Assembly (NCBI RefSeq): GCF_963576675.1
Contig: NC_088910.1
Location: forward strand, 102,266,807 to 102,330,806
DNA from: Euphorbia lathyris
Lineage: Eukaryota; Streptophyta; Magnoliopsida; Malpighiales; Euphorbiaceae
Length of the DNA stretch: 64,000 nt
Direction: 5' to 3'
This document shows, one piece after another, positions 48,234-59,675 of this stretch (its first letter is position 1; each line of letters begins with the position of its first letter). The notes beneath the pieces are model-generated. The model ran no database searches and was not told where the DNA came from. It saw nothing but the letters and a program-made list of their open reading frames with translations. A program made the translations under genes and the position numbers.

Positions 48234-48660
48234 ACCAATTGATACTTATGTTCATAACATGTCTTGATCCTTCAGATTTTTTTTGCTAATTTTGATCATG
48301 AAAGGCTGCTTTATTTTGCTGGGTTGTATTCAGAAGATTTTTCCTCCTTTGAGTTGAGCTTCACCATTAGCTTAAAAACTACGTTACTAATATTAGATTG
48401 AATGAAGCATTGCATAGTTTTCGTGATATTGGGGAGCTTGCAAAGAAGTTAGTGTAAAATAAATATCACACCACTATCGTTTGGTGTATCGATTAATCAA
48501 GTTATCATTGGTCTTACCTGTTGCAACAACTACAATTGAAATATGTTTATCTGGAATAAGCATTATCAAGACCGATTTGCACAACTGAATGAGATATGAT
48601 TTGCTTGTAGCTTGTTTGATGTGTTACATTGAGGTCATTCCCTTCTATTAATAGGAACTA
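48234..48660 (+). pseudogene. hAT transposase relic, remainder including dimerisation domain
   Basis: After the TSD the N-terminal frame continues briefly (RPIDTYVHNMS) to a stop. From about 48285 to 48660 pieces of a hAT C-terminus appear in shifting frames: FDHERLLYFAGLYSEDFSS, LHSFRDIGELAKKLV, then VYRLIKLSLVLPVATTTIE and a SGISIIKTDLHN piece. The last two match the hAT C-terminal dimerisation region of ZMYM1-like transposases. The large middle of the transposase is missing, so this was already an internally deleted copy. Frameshifts and stops are many. Confidence 0.6.
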
Positions 48661-49743
48661 ATTAATGGTGTATTTTTTAACTATCTTTTATTGGAATTAT
48701 TGGTAGCTACTACTTTTTATATCGTTGATTTTTTTTTGAATTTTTTCGGTTGGTGCAAAATTGCCTCGCTCGGTTTGGTGTCAAATTGACTCCCTAGTCA
48801 AACAACTATGTATTTGCCACTGAGCATATAATAGTATGAAGATCAAATTGAAGAGAAGTTCTGTGCTGCTGAACTGATGTCACCTTGCAAATCGAGAATG
48901 GGGAGGGAGGGAGGGAATGGGTTTAGCCGTTTAGGTTATATAATTTTTTTTTTATTTCTTATGTTTTATTTAAATGAACTATATCGTTCCATTTGAGTGA
49001 AACTACTCCATTTCATTTTGTTATGTTATGTAACTTTTGACAATCTCTAATTTCACCCCACTTCTGACGGTTGCAACTAGGCTTAGTATGGATTTTGAAA
49101 ATTCTTAAACTTGACCGAATACCAAATAAAAATATCCAAAACTAAATTGAACCGTTGACGATTTTTTAAACTGAACCGAATTATACTGTTGACTATATTA
49201 GATACAATTCTTCTTTCCGGTTAGATGGAGCTCATTGACTGGGGGAAACTAAAAAGCCGACTTTAAGAAGAAGGGCTCAAACTCGAGAAAAAGCATATCT
49301 CAAAGTCGGTGGCTTACTTCTTCACTAGCCTGCACATTGAGCGATTGCTGTTCATTTCGCAGCATTTGTAGCCTCCTTTCGAAGCCCCTGATCCTCTCTT
49401 CCGTTGCGTGCATAATAGAAGTGGGTTTGCTAGTTGTGATGCTGCTATATTGAAGGATCAGGGACTAGCTTAAGGTCTCAGAAGGAGGATTCGCGAGACC
49501 ATAGTTAAACAGGAGGTTCAGAGGGAACTTGGAGTTCTCGCTAGAACTCTAAGTTTATCGAAGATTTCCAAATTTCCGGATTATATCGAACGATACTCAT
49601 CCTTAGTTAGAATAGGGGAGCTCGATATTATTTTTCGAGCAATTATCCGAAACACTAGCCCTTCTAATTCAGCCCTTTTAATGGTAGGAAGGAAACTCCT
49701 TAGAGGTAACTTTTTAATTATTTCATTTTTTTCTTGGTGCAAT
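48661..49743. other. Intergenic stretch with an unassigned coding-like relic
   Basis: Most of this is AT-rich with no gene. From about 49430 to 49790 the plus strand reads as a protein-like frame (SGFASCDAAILKDQ, a stop, then RRRIRETIVKQEVQRELG and FPDYIERYSSLVRIGE). It stays open for about 100 codons after the stop and has a helical, charged composition. I do not recognise a family. It may be a gene relic or an exon captured by a mobile element. Confidence 0.35.
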
Positions 49744-49906
49744 CTATGGTTACTTTGTTTTTGACAAAGTAACCATTACTTTGTTTTTTTCATAATTGTA
49801 TGATGAGATATAAAATTAATTTAATGGTGGAAAAAAACAAAGTCACCATCTAATGGTGAAAAAGATAAAGTAATGGTTATCTTATAAAAAAACAAAGTAA
49901 CCATAG
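49744..49906. mobile_element. Fold-back MITE-like element
   Basis: This 163-bp element has a perfect 19-base terminal inverted repeat: CTATGGTTACTTTGTTTTT at the left and its complement at 49888-49906. Further inner repeats of the CAAAGTAACC motif let the whole fold into a near-complete hairpin. If the outer TA is excluded, a TA target duplication is possible, but no longer duplication is evident. Superfamily not assigned. It lies about 390 bases before the start of the next gene. Confidence 0.7.
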
Positions 49907-50291
49907 TGTCTTGGTGACAAATTTGGAATTTCTTTTCTTTCCCTAGAAAGAATTTCAATTTATTACCAAAAAAGAATGAATTGACACGGTGTCGTTCTCA
50001 TGTTCTTGCTCTTCCCTTCCCTGTCAACTTCTCAAATGGAAACAAAACCAGCCGACTATACGCATCCATTTCACCCACTCCTTTTTCTCTCTTTCAACCT
50101 CCCTTCTTCTCCCTTCTCATTTTTATTATTATTAATTTGTCCGTCATAATGGCTGATCTTCCTCAGATTCTTCTCTCTCCCATCAGTCAACGCCAAGCCA
50201 AACACAAACACAAACCCAACATCTTCCTCTTTCTCCCCCATTTCACAGCTTCTAAATCCCGCCGTGTTTTGCTCTGCATTCCCAATCTCAA
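49907..50291 (+). promoter_or_regulatory. Upstream region of the cyclophilin-domain gene
   Basis: This pyrimidine-rich stretch (CTTTTTCTCTCTTTC and similar runs at 50080-50130) is typical of a plant 5' untranslated region. An upstream ATG at 50149 opens a frame that is not in frame with the gene and overlaps its start. No clear TATA box was found. The transcription start is unknown. Confidence 0.4.
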
Positions 50292-52960
50292 ATGGGTCGC
50301 AGGCAAAACGACTCGGAAACTTCCCGTTTCTCATCTCTCACTCTTCTTTTTTTGGGTTTCATCTCCTGTGCTCTGGTCTACACTATTCTCTCATTAGTGC
50401 TTAATCCCAATTCAACTTTTTCAAATTTTGGAACTCAGTCGTTGGCATTGGTAGAGGAGAATTATGACGGAAATGGTGGAGGGTGCTGTCGAGGGATTGA
50501 CAATTTGGAGCTTTGGGGAACTGCAGTGAAGTGGGGATCAGAGTTTAAGTTCAATTCTTCCAGGGAATGCTGCGAAGCTTGTAAGACTATGTGTAATGGC
50601 AGTGACGGGCCTTGCTTGTGTGATTCTTGGGTTTTTTGCGGGAATAGAGAGCTTTGTGGATCGAAATTCGGTGAGGTCAGATTGAATTTGGTGTTTGACT
50701 TTTCATTTTTGGCTTTGTGACTTACTTGGATTGCATGATCTACTGCACTTTTTTAATCCTGGATGCATCAGTGATCTTATCTGAAGTTAATTGCAGATTC
50801 AGAAATTAATAATGCGTGCCTTACGAATCATGATTAATAGTTTTCTTTAGCTCCAATTTTAGTTGGTTTAACTTTATAAACTATGAATTAGTTCAATTGC
50901 AAAGTCTTCTCTTGGCTTTATTGTTCAAGTGATTATAATAGCTTACTTTAAAAGCTTTTTGCCATTTATTAAGAACTTATATCTGATATATTAGTTTAAA
51001 AGCTTCCAGTAACTACATTTATTTATAATTAGGGGTGACAATTTCTGTCACGATTATCATTTTTCCTGCATTTATATCATATATAATCATAAGATAACAT
51101 AAGAGGATTTTGATCCGATAATCTAGAATTGTCATCTCTATTTAGAATCTCATCAGGGCGACTTTCTTCATTTGTTTGTCCAGTGCTGGTTGAAGAAACA
51201 GAAGGATATATTCTCCCCTGATCAGCAGGAAGCAGGTGCCAAAGTTAGCTGGACTTCAGGACTCATCTTTGGAAAAGGAGAGGTATCCAATTTTGTTATC
51301 CTTTTTTCTTTCCTATTTCATTTGAGATTGAAATGCGTTTAATGTAATCTCACTGTGTAAATGTTCCTCTGCATCTTAAGGTTGTTGATTTTTTCTCTTC
51401 ATTTTTTTTCTGTTATGCACTAATATCTTTGCTCTTCTGGTCATATTGAATTCAAACTATGTGCTGCTGACATTTTTGACTCATTATAGGGCATTATTGG
51501 CTTGGAAACAAAATATGGAACTCTTCACATAAAAGTAAGACTTCATGCTCTTGACTGGTGTACTATGATCCAAATATTTGTGACAAGAATTTGATTTGCT
51601 TCAATTGTGTTTGGCCAGAGTATCATATTTTGTAGTGCATATTTAAAGTTCAATTTGTTAATTTTTTCCAGAGGCAACTTCTATAGATTGTTAGCTAGCT
51701 AACCGGAGTAGCATCTGTACTTCTTGGTGATAAATGAACACAATCAAGAGATGACTATGTCGGTGTGTTTATTTCGCATTAGATGCTAAAGATTCAAGGA
51801 ATTTGCATGTCATTAATTGCTCATCTGATTTCCAGAGTATCGTAATTTAGAACTTTGTTTTGTGTTGATAAAATGTAATATCTATTGACACTAATCATAT
51901 GTCATATATTAGTTATTATTCTGCTAAGGTTTGTAATTAATTTCTATTGCTTTGAGATACACCTGTCTACATAAAAGCAATTAGGATTCCTGTCATCTCA
52001 TATCATTATATATGTATATGATCATGTTTGTTTAATTGTTTTCCTATTTGAGTAATTTTGAAAAGTTTCTCCTGATTTATTAATTTCATCCTCTTTCTTT
52101 GGATTTATGTTTTCCATTTTTCTGTTTTCTTTCAAACAAATTTTCCCTTGGGTTGATACTTGGCTTTGTGCAGCTTTTCCCAGATTGTGCTCCTCATTCT
52201 GTTGCTTACATTCTTGAGTTGATAGCTTTGCACCATTGCGCTGGTTGCGAATTTTTCCGAGCAGAGAGCCGAGGCCAATTTTGGGATTCGGAAGGAAACC
52301 ACATAAAAAATGTGAGGATTCATTTGATTCCTTTCCATTTCACCATTCAATTTTCTGCTGTATAAAACAAATTTAATTTGCATCTCTTAAGCATCAAATT
52401 GGTTTCAGCAGAACTCCCCATATTAGTTTTGTTTCTCTACATTATAAGCATTTATTACTTGAGGTGTCCAATGGATCGAAGCTTCTGCGTATTAGTTTTC
52501 GATTTGTCATTTCCATAGCGCAAATCTTTTTTTTATCTTAGCTATTTACTCACTCTTACATTCTGGAACTTAAGCCTCATTTCCTCGACTCTTTCAGGCG
52601 CCTTTTGGCCCTCCTTTTGCATTGATTCAAGGAACATTGGAAGCTCAAGGAAAAGCATTCGAGAAAATCCCCAGAGAAGTTTGCCCAACAATAAAAAGGG
52701 GTTCAGTTGCATGGGTTGGTTCCGGACCAGAATTTTTAATTAGCCTAGCCGACCACCAAGAATGGAAACATTCATATACGGTCTTTGGTTCTGTTCTTAT
52801 GGAAGACATGGGAATAGCAGAAAAGATTGCACAGCTCCCAACTAAATCAGATGTCTGGAACAATATCAATGTGTCTGTTTTGGTGAATCCAGTTCCCATA
52901 ACGTTCCGAAGAATCAAGATGAGTAATGGAGAAATTGATACAAATGCAAAATCAAGTTAA
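50292..52960 (+). CDS. Type II membrane protein with Cys-rich region and divergent cyclophilin-like domain
   Basis: Five exons by eye: 50292-50675, 51184-51282, 51490-51534, 52174-52311 and 52598-52960. All have GT-AG borders and join in frame to 342 residues. RR at residues 3-4 precedes a hydrophobic segment (about 13-37), which suggests an uncleaved signal anchor with a lumenal C-terminus. Residues 65-129 hold eleven Cys, with N-glycosylation sequons at N40, N88 and N102. From about residue 162 a cyclophilin-type fold can be followed (YGTLHIKLFPDCAPHSV, CEFFRAES, RGSVAWVGSGPEF, YTVFGSVL). The active-site Arg in FFR is kept, but the QF-type catalytic strand is replaced by PEFLISL, so isomerase activity is doubtful. 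The family is known to me as uncharacterised plant cyclophilin-like proteins. Likely in the Golgi or ER. Confidence 0.8.
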
Positions 52961-53703
52961 GAAGATATGAAGATACCCTTGTCTGAAGCACCAACTTCAG
53001 AAATGAAGAACACAAGTGTAAGATTATATTGCAGAAATAAGTTATTCATTATGTACACATATTTCTTCTCATTCCCTTGCGTTCTGATTGTATTATTGTA
53101 CATTATGTACCCAATCTCAGTTAATCTGTTCTTTAACTGTATATTTATGAAGTCAATTTTGGTTCATCTACTATTTGTTTAGAATTCCAATTACTTGGGT
53201 CGTGGGTATTCCTGGATTTTGACTAATTTTTAACAGAAGTGTAAATGTTCAACCTTTATTTTGAATTAGATTAATGAAATTGGAAAAGATGAAAATTTGG
53301 TCAGTCAAAAAATTGTACTTTAATTTTTTTTTTTTCGTGGAATATAACTAAATTCATAAATTTTAGATGAAATCCCAACTCAACCATGCTGTCAATTTTT
53401 GACACTGATAAAATAATTTTAGAGAAATAAATTCATTTATATTATATATAAAATTATATGAAAAGTATAGCTATGATACTCAAGTTTAATGGTTTGCATT
53501 TTTTTTTTTTTTCTAAACTTTAAAACGGATATAAAAGTCTTTGAACACAGATCAGGTTTGTTTTCCTACGGGTTCATCTTTTTCAAACCCACCTATACGA
53601 TGTCGTTTACATTGCCCTCCAAATCCCAATTTCCCCACCCTTGAAATTCTTCTTAAATCTTACCACCACCATCAACACTTGTCTTCCCGCCACCGGAAGA
53701 AGC
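52961..53703. other. Intergenic region before the XPF gene
   Basis: It holds the 3' untranslated end of the previous gene (to about 53200) and then AT-rich sequence with T runs at 53321-53336 and 53500-53513. The first in-frame ATG of the next gene is at 53704. No further gene is seen. Confidence 0.5.
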
Positions 53704-56700
53704 ATGGTCCAATTTCACGAGCACATAATCACAGACCTCCTGGAGGAACCATCAGGCGGACTGGTAATCCTTTCCTCTGGTCTGTCTCTTTCAAAACTTC
53801 TTGCTTCTCTTCTTCTCCTTCACCATCCCTCTCAAGGCACTCTTCTCATTCTCTCCCCTTCTACTTCCCTAAAATCCCAAATCCTCCACCACTTCACCAC
53901 TCACCCCTTTCACTCCCCTGAAAACCACCAAATTACCGAAATCACCGCCGAGCTTCCCTCCCACTACCGTCTCTCTCTTTACTCCTCCGGCCAAATTTTC
54001 TTCATTACTCCTAGAATCCTAATCGTTGACCTTCTCAGTAATAGAGTCCCTGTCAGTACATTATCGGGATTGATTCTTCTCAATGTCCACTCTCTTTCTG
54101 AAACTGCGACAGAAGCTTTTATTGCCCGAATCCTCAAAACCCTATCTAAGACCATTTACATCCGTGCTTTCACCGACAAACCGCACGCTATGGTGGCAGG
54201 GTTTTCGAAGACGGAGCGTATAATGAAGTCTCTTTATATAAAAAAATTGCATCTTTGGCCGAGGTTTCAGGTTTATGTATCGGAGGAGCTTGAGAGGACT
54301 CCGCCCGAGGTAATTGATGTGAGGGTGCCGATGAATAAGTACATGGTGGGGATACAGAAGGCGATTGTGGAAGTTATGGATGCGTGTTTGAAAGAGATGA
54401 GGAAGACCAATAAGGTTGATGTTGAGGATCTGACTGTGGAGAATGGATTGTTTAAATCTTTTGATGAGATTGTGAGGAGGCAATTGGATCCCATTTGGCA
54501 TGTATTGGGAAAGAAGACTAAGCAGCTGGTTTCTGATTTGAAGACCTTGAGAAAGTTGCTCGACTATCTTGTCAGGTAATGTTTGTTTTTAGGTAGAAAG
54601 AGAATATTATTTGAAAAAAGAAAGATTGAGGAGATTATAGGATCATAAACAGTCGAGAAGTACGTTTATCATCCAATTCTGGTCTATTACTTATACTTCA
54701 AATTCAAGGTTTTGATGGGAATGCTGGACAAATAGTCATTGTTAGCCGTGTAAAAATCTGTGCACTAATAGCAATTTGTGAATTGTTTTATTTCTTAGGT
54801 ATGATGCAGTCAGTTATCTGAAATATTTGGATACACTTAGGGTGTCAGAGAGTTTTCGGTCTGTTTGGATATTTGCAGAGTCCAGCTTTAAGATATTTGA
54901 CTATGCAAAGAAGCGTGTGTATCGTTTGGCGAGGTCAAATGATGCAAAAGGAAATGGCTCAAGAAGTAGCACTGCCAGCAAAAAGAGGAAACTGAAGAGG
55001 AAGGATAATGAGGAAGAAGGTGAGGGCATCTAATTCATTTCCTTTTTGTATTTGACAATTACCTATTCCTTGAGTCTTAATTTGCTTCTTTAAATGCTGA
55101 TTCAGTAGCTGATGGAACTTCATCAACTGATCCAAATGGTGGAATAATACTGGAGGAGGTTTTGGAGGCAGCACCGAAGTGGAAGGTGTTACGTGTGAGT
55201 GAGTGAGTTCCAATTTCTATGTTATCTTATTGTTGTAATCAATGGAGAAGTAGTGCTTGAGCCTGATCTTTTCAGTAGTACTTCTATTTTCCTGTATTAC
55301 TAATGGCCCCTTTGGCTACAATTATGGTTATTAGTGCTAGTGTGGATGTCTATAAAATGAAAGATGAAGGAGATTTTTATTAAGGCTTGCAGAATCCAGT
55401 GTTAGTTAACATAAATTTGCTTGTTATAGGAGATTCTCGAAGAGATAGAGGAAGAAAGGCAAAAGCACAGAGAAGAGAATTTGGTTGAAATTGGAGAGGA
55501 TGACAATGGCATTGTTCTAGTGGCTTGCAAAGATGAACGCTCATGCATGCAGCTTGAAGACTTCATCACCAATGGCCCACAAAAGGTTTTTCTATTGTTT
55601 CTTTCATTCTTTTTTTCCCTTTCAAGTTTTGTCCTCTCTTTGGACAAGTGCTTACAATTTCACACAAGTGCACTTTTTTCTTTCAGCAATTGCCAAATGC
55701 AGTTCAACACCTTATCCTTTCTTGTGTCTAACTCATTTTGGCAGCTCATTTCGGTGCTCATTACTTACTTTGTGCAATTGAATAGTAGTTTCATTTTGTT
55801 GATATGTAGGTAAAGTTTTCGATTATGTTGTAAAGACAAGGTTGTGATATCAAGGGGAACTCGTCCTTGTAACTTGCTAACTTAGGAATTAATATTAAGT
55901 CTTTGGAAGGATCTCTACTGGCTATCAGCTAAATTGAGCTAGTGTGTAGCAATGAAATAGAACTTTTTCCTCAGCTTAGCAAATAAACTAGAAATTAGTG
56001 CAGCTGTACAAGTCATTGAAAATGACTGTTTTGGTATATTTCCTTTTGAAGGTCTTGCAAGAAGAGTGGGAGAAGTACTTATTGAGCAAAGTAGAATTGC
56101 GTGGCTTGCAAAAACCTCAGAAAAAGAAGCCTAAACCAAAGGAATCAAAGGGATTTGGCATTCTTGATGGTGTTATCCCTGTAACAGCTGCACTAAATAC
56201 GGAAGCAAGCAGCATAAACAAGCAGGAGCATTTTGCCCTGTTGGCAGCTGCATCAGAAATCAGAAATCAGCGTAACAAAGATTGCATTATTCAGGATGAA
56301 CCACAGCCTCTTGACAGCAGCAAACAGGGAAAAGAAAGGGGGAAAGGACAGAACAAAAAACAGAGAGCTAATGCTAAAAATTCTGAAAAGAAAGACGATA
56401 ATGTCAGTGATAAAGTCAAAACAAGCGATAAACCTGAATTGTCGAGTTCTGGGCATGATGGCAAAACTTCTGGGTATGATAGACCTGTTGCTGATGGATA
56501 TTGTGAAGGCAACTTCAAAGGTGCATCTATAGAGCAGGGAATCCTTCGCAGGCATTCTCAACAGCCTGATACTTCAGATGGCACTGCTAAACGAATACCA
56601 CCAGTGCATTTTTATGCTCAAGAAAGTGATGAGTCCATACTTGACATTCTAAAGCCCTCTGTAATTATTGTTTACCATCCAGACATGAGGCTTGTTCGAG

Positions 56701-59086
56701 AAATTGAAGTCTATAAAGCTGAAAATCCCTCAAAAATGGTGAAAGTTTATTTCCTTTTTTATGAAAGTTCTACTGAAGTCCAAAAGTTTGAGGCAAGCAT
56801 ACGAAGGGAAAATGGAGCATTTGAATCCTTGATCCGGCAGAAATCATTGATGATGATTCCAGTTGATCAGGTATGTTCTACTTGAGTTCTTTCTCATCCT
56901 CAATGGATATAATATTTTGGAGATTGACGTGTTCCTTGGGTACTGGTATCCCTTTCCCTTTTTAATCTATATGAATTACAAATCTTAAGATTGGAGAAAA
57001 ATCTTTGATAGTCATATGAACTATAGATTGTATTCTCTTTATTAAGCTCATATCACTTTAATTATGATGTAGCTTGAACCTGTTAAAGGAGGAATTGTTG
57101 GTAGGACACTATAGAATTGGAGGATTTGTAATCAATGTTCAGGATTCAACTTTTGTGCTACTATTTCCAATTCTCCATTTCTAAGAATTTTACAACCAAA
57201 CACTGATTTCTATTTTCCAATTTCCAATTTTACAACCAAACACTCAAGTAGAACATACCTGATGATGATTCCAGTTGATCAGGTATGTTCTACTTGAGTT
57301 CTTTCTCATCCTCAATGGATATAATATTTTGGAGATTGACGTGTTCCTTGGGTACTGGTATCCCTTTCCCTTTTTAATCTATATGAATTACAAATCTTAA
57401 GATTGGAGAAAAATCTTTGATAGTCATATGAACTATAGATTGTATTCTCTTTATTAAGCTCATATCACTTTAATTATGATGTAGCTTGAACCTGTTAAAG
57501 GAGGAATTGTTGGTAGGACACTATAGAATTGGAGGATTTGTAATCAATGTTCAGGATTCAACTTTTGTGCTACTATTTTCATATTTGCTTTGTCTGCTAA
57601 TAGTGTCAACAGAATCACTTATTCTTCTTTGCGATGAGGCTAATTCAGTGATACATGTAACTAAATTACACATAATCTCATTGTTTCTATAAATTATTGT
57701 CCTGAAGTTGTTCATAAAGTCATTTGCCCTATATTTAGTTGTGGAAAATTAAGCCCGTTTACTAGAAATTTTTTCTAGAAAATTGGAAAATAGAAATCAG
57801 TGTTTGGTTGTAAAATTCTTAGAAATGGAGAATTGGAAAATATTTTTCTCCATCCTCCAAAGTTATGCTTAGCTGTGGAAAACATCATTTTGATGTTAAT
57901 TTACTACAAATTGGAAAATATGGACAACTCCAAAAACTAAACAACGCCTGAGTAGTGCTGAGTTACAGTATCAATATCAGTTACTATTTCCTTATATTTG
58001 TTTGGATTCCACATGGTACAGAATACAAATGGCATTGGATTGAGTTCTTCCATGGAGTCACAACCTTCTAGTTCCCTAAATTCAGTTACCAGAAAGGCTG
58101 GTGGAAGAAAAGAAGCTGAGAAAGAAATGCAGGTGTGTATTATAGCCCCTGTTCGCCTTTTCCAATCCTCTATCTGCTGCACGATATTCTTTAGAAATTT
58201 TAATTTTTCAGGTCATTGTGGACATGAGGGAATTTATGAGCAGCCTTCCAAATGTTCTCCACCAAAAAGGTATGCGTATTATACCTGTAACCTTGGAGGT
58301 GGGAGACTATATCCTCTCTCCATTAATATGTGTGGAGAGAAAGAGTATTCAAGATCTTTTTATGAGCTTCACGTCAGGCCGTCTTTACCACCAAATCGAA
58401 ACAATGGCCCGCTATTATAGAATACCTGTTCTTTTGATCGAGTTTTCACAAGACAAAAGCTTCTCATTTCAGGCAAGCTTCTTAAATCTAAGAGGATATG
58501 TTTAGGGTTGGCTTGCTTGTTTCATTGATTTACTATTTGGATATGAATTTGCAGTCAGCAAGTGATATCAGCGATGATGTTATGCCAAATAGTATAATAT
58601 CGAAGCTGTCATTGCTGGCTCTTCATTTCCCTCGTCTCCGCATCATTTGGTCTCGGAGTTTGCATGCTACTGCTGAAATATTTGCCTCACTCAAGGCAAA
58701 TCAGGATGAACCTGATGAATCTAAGGCAACAAGAATTGGTGTCCCATCTGAAGAGGGTATCATCGAAAATGACGTCAGGCAAGATGCATACAACTGTCTC
58801 TCTTTCCTCATTGCCATGTTTAGAGCTTGCATAATTACGATTGGAATTTCATTTTTCTTGGTTATGTGATTACAGAGCAGAGAACTACAATACATCGGCG
58901 GTGGAGCTTCTGAGACGGCTTCCAGGAGTAACAGATTCAAACTACAGAGCTATAATGGAGGGCTGTAAAAGCTTAGCTGAACTGGCTCTTCTTCCATTAG
59001 AGAGGTTAAGTGAATTAATGGGTGGTCAGAAAGCTGCTCGAACTCTGAGAGACTTCCTGGATGCAAAGTATCCCACCTTGCTATAA
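53704..59086 (+). CDS. UVH1: DNA repair structure-specific endonuclease XPF/RAD1 (UVH1)
   Basis: This is the catalytic subunit of the nuclear XPF-ERCC1 nuclease, which cuts 5' of lesions in nucleotide excision repair and trims recombination flaps. Nine exons: 53704-54575, 54799-55019, 55106-55194, 55430-55585, 56052-56870, 58022-58132, 58212-58472, 58555-58778 and 58876-59086. They join in frame to 987 residues, slightly longer than the Arabidopsis protein as I remember it. The N-terminus is the inactive helicase-like domain. A charged Lys/Glu linker fills much of exon 5. The nuclease signature is complete, with GD at 787-788, ERK at 798-800 and D804. The C-terminal double helix-hairpin-helix (about 927-984, LLRRLPGV and LMGG) binds ERCC1. 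Introns 7 and 8 begin with GC. Intron 5 contains a duplication. ATG 53704 is chosen because [13 protein letters not shown] matches the family start. Confidence 0.93.
56848..57166 (+). repeat. Direct repeat copy 1, exon 5 end and intron 5
   Basis: This 319-base segment covers the last 23 bases of XPF exon 5, the 5' splice site of intron 5 and about 296 intronic bases. It recurs without a visible difference at 57260-57578. Confidence 0.9.
57167..57259 (-). repeat. Inverted patches joining the two direct repeats
   Basis: Positions 57167-57221 are the exact reverse complement of 57782-57836 (55 bases). A 19-base piece (AATTTTACAACCAAACACT) occurs twice at a 40-base offset, at 57186-57204 and 57226-57244. 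Positions 57243-57260 are the reverse complement of 56869-56886, the exon 5 donor region. The segment is therefore a mosaic of nearby sequence copied in inverted orientation. Confidence 0.85.
57260..57578 (+). repeat. Direct repeat copy 2 in intron 5 with a second donor site
   Basis: This is a copy of 56848-57166. It includes 23 bases of exon 5 sequence and a second CAG-GTATGT donor, now deep in intron 5. Confidence 0.9.
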
Positions 59087-59675
59087 TTCATTATGTTTCC
59101 ATTGAACACAAATTGTGCCTAATTTATTCATTGGTTAGCTTTTTCAATTTTTCGTGTTGTAATGTATTCTAATTTTTTTTCATTAAGCAGAGTTTTGCAT
59201 TGCAATATGAAATATATAAAATTGGTGGATAATTTTAAGAAAAATTAAACGTGTTAACTGTGCTAAAATTGAAATATGGAGAATAATGATTAATTGTGCA
59301 AGTGTAGGAATGAAATCGTAGCTTATTGAAAAGAAAATGTTAATCTGGGCTAAAAATCTTAATTTATCCAACCAAATATTAAGATAACCAAAACATTCTG
59401 TACACTAATTTCATGTAACAAAAGAGACCAGTTAAAGTCACTTTAAATTGCGGCAACTTGTAACCGCTACGTTTTGTCTTTTTCGAGCAAGCAAGAGTTT
59501 TTTTGTTGTCTTTTAATTTAACTAAACGGCCTCCTTCTAAACGACACCGTTTCAAATTAATGACAACATCACCGGCAAGAGAAAAAATATACGCCTTTCA
59601 TCTTCAGTATATTCTATTAATTATATACCTACGTGGCTTCACTGATCCACATTCATTCCTCCGTTTCTAGAAGCA
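59087..59675. promoter_or_regulatory. Intergenic region and putative DAHP synthase promoter
   Basis: The first half is AT-rich and would hold the 3' end of the XPF transcript. A TTATATACC string at 59620-59628 is a plausible TATA box. It would give a short 5' untranslated leader before ATG 59676, whose context AGCAATGGC fits plant initiation. No other gene is seen. Confidence 0.45.

Noticed and set aside
49981..50397. Plus-strand open frame of 138 codons overlapping the start of the cyclophilin-domain gene
   Set aside because: It is a pyrimidine-rich 5' leader in another frame and does not continue into any exon. It has no domain.
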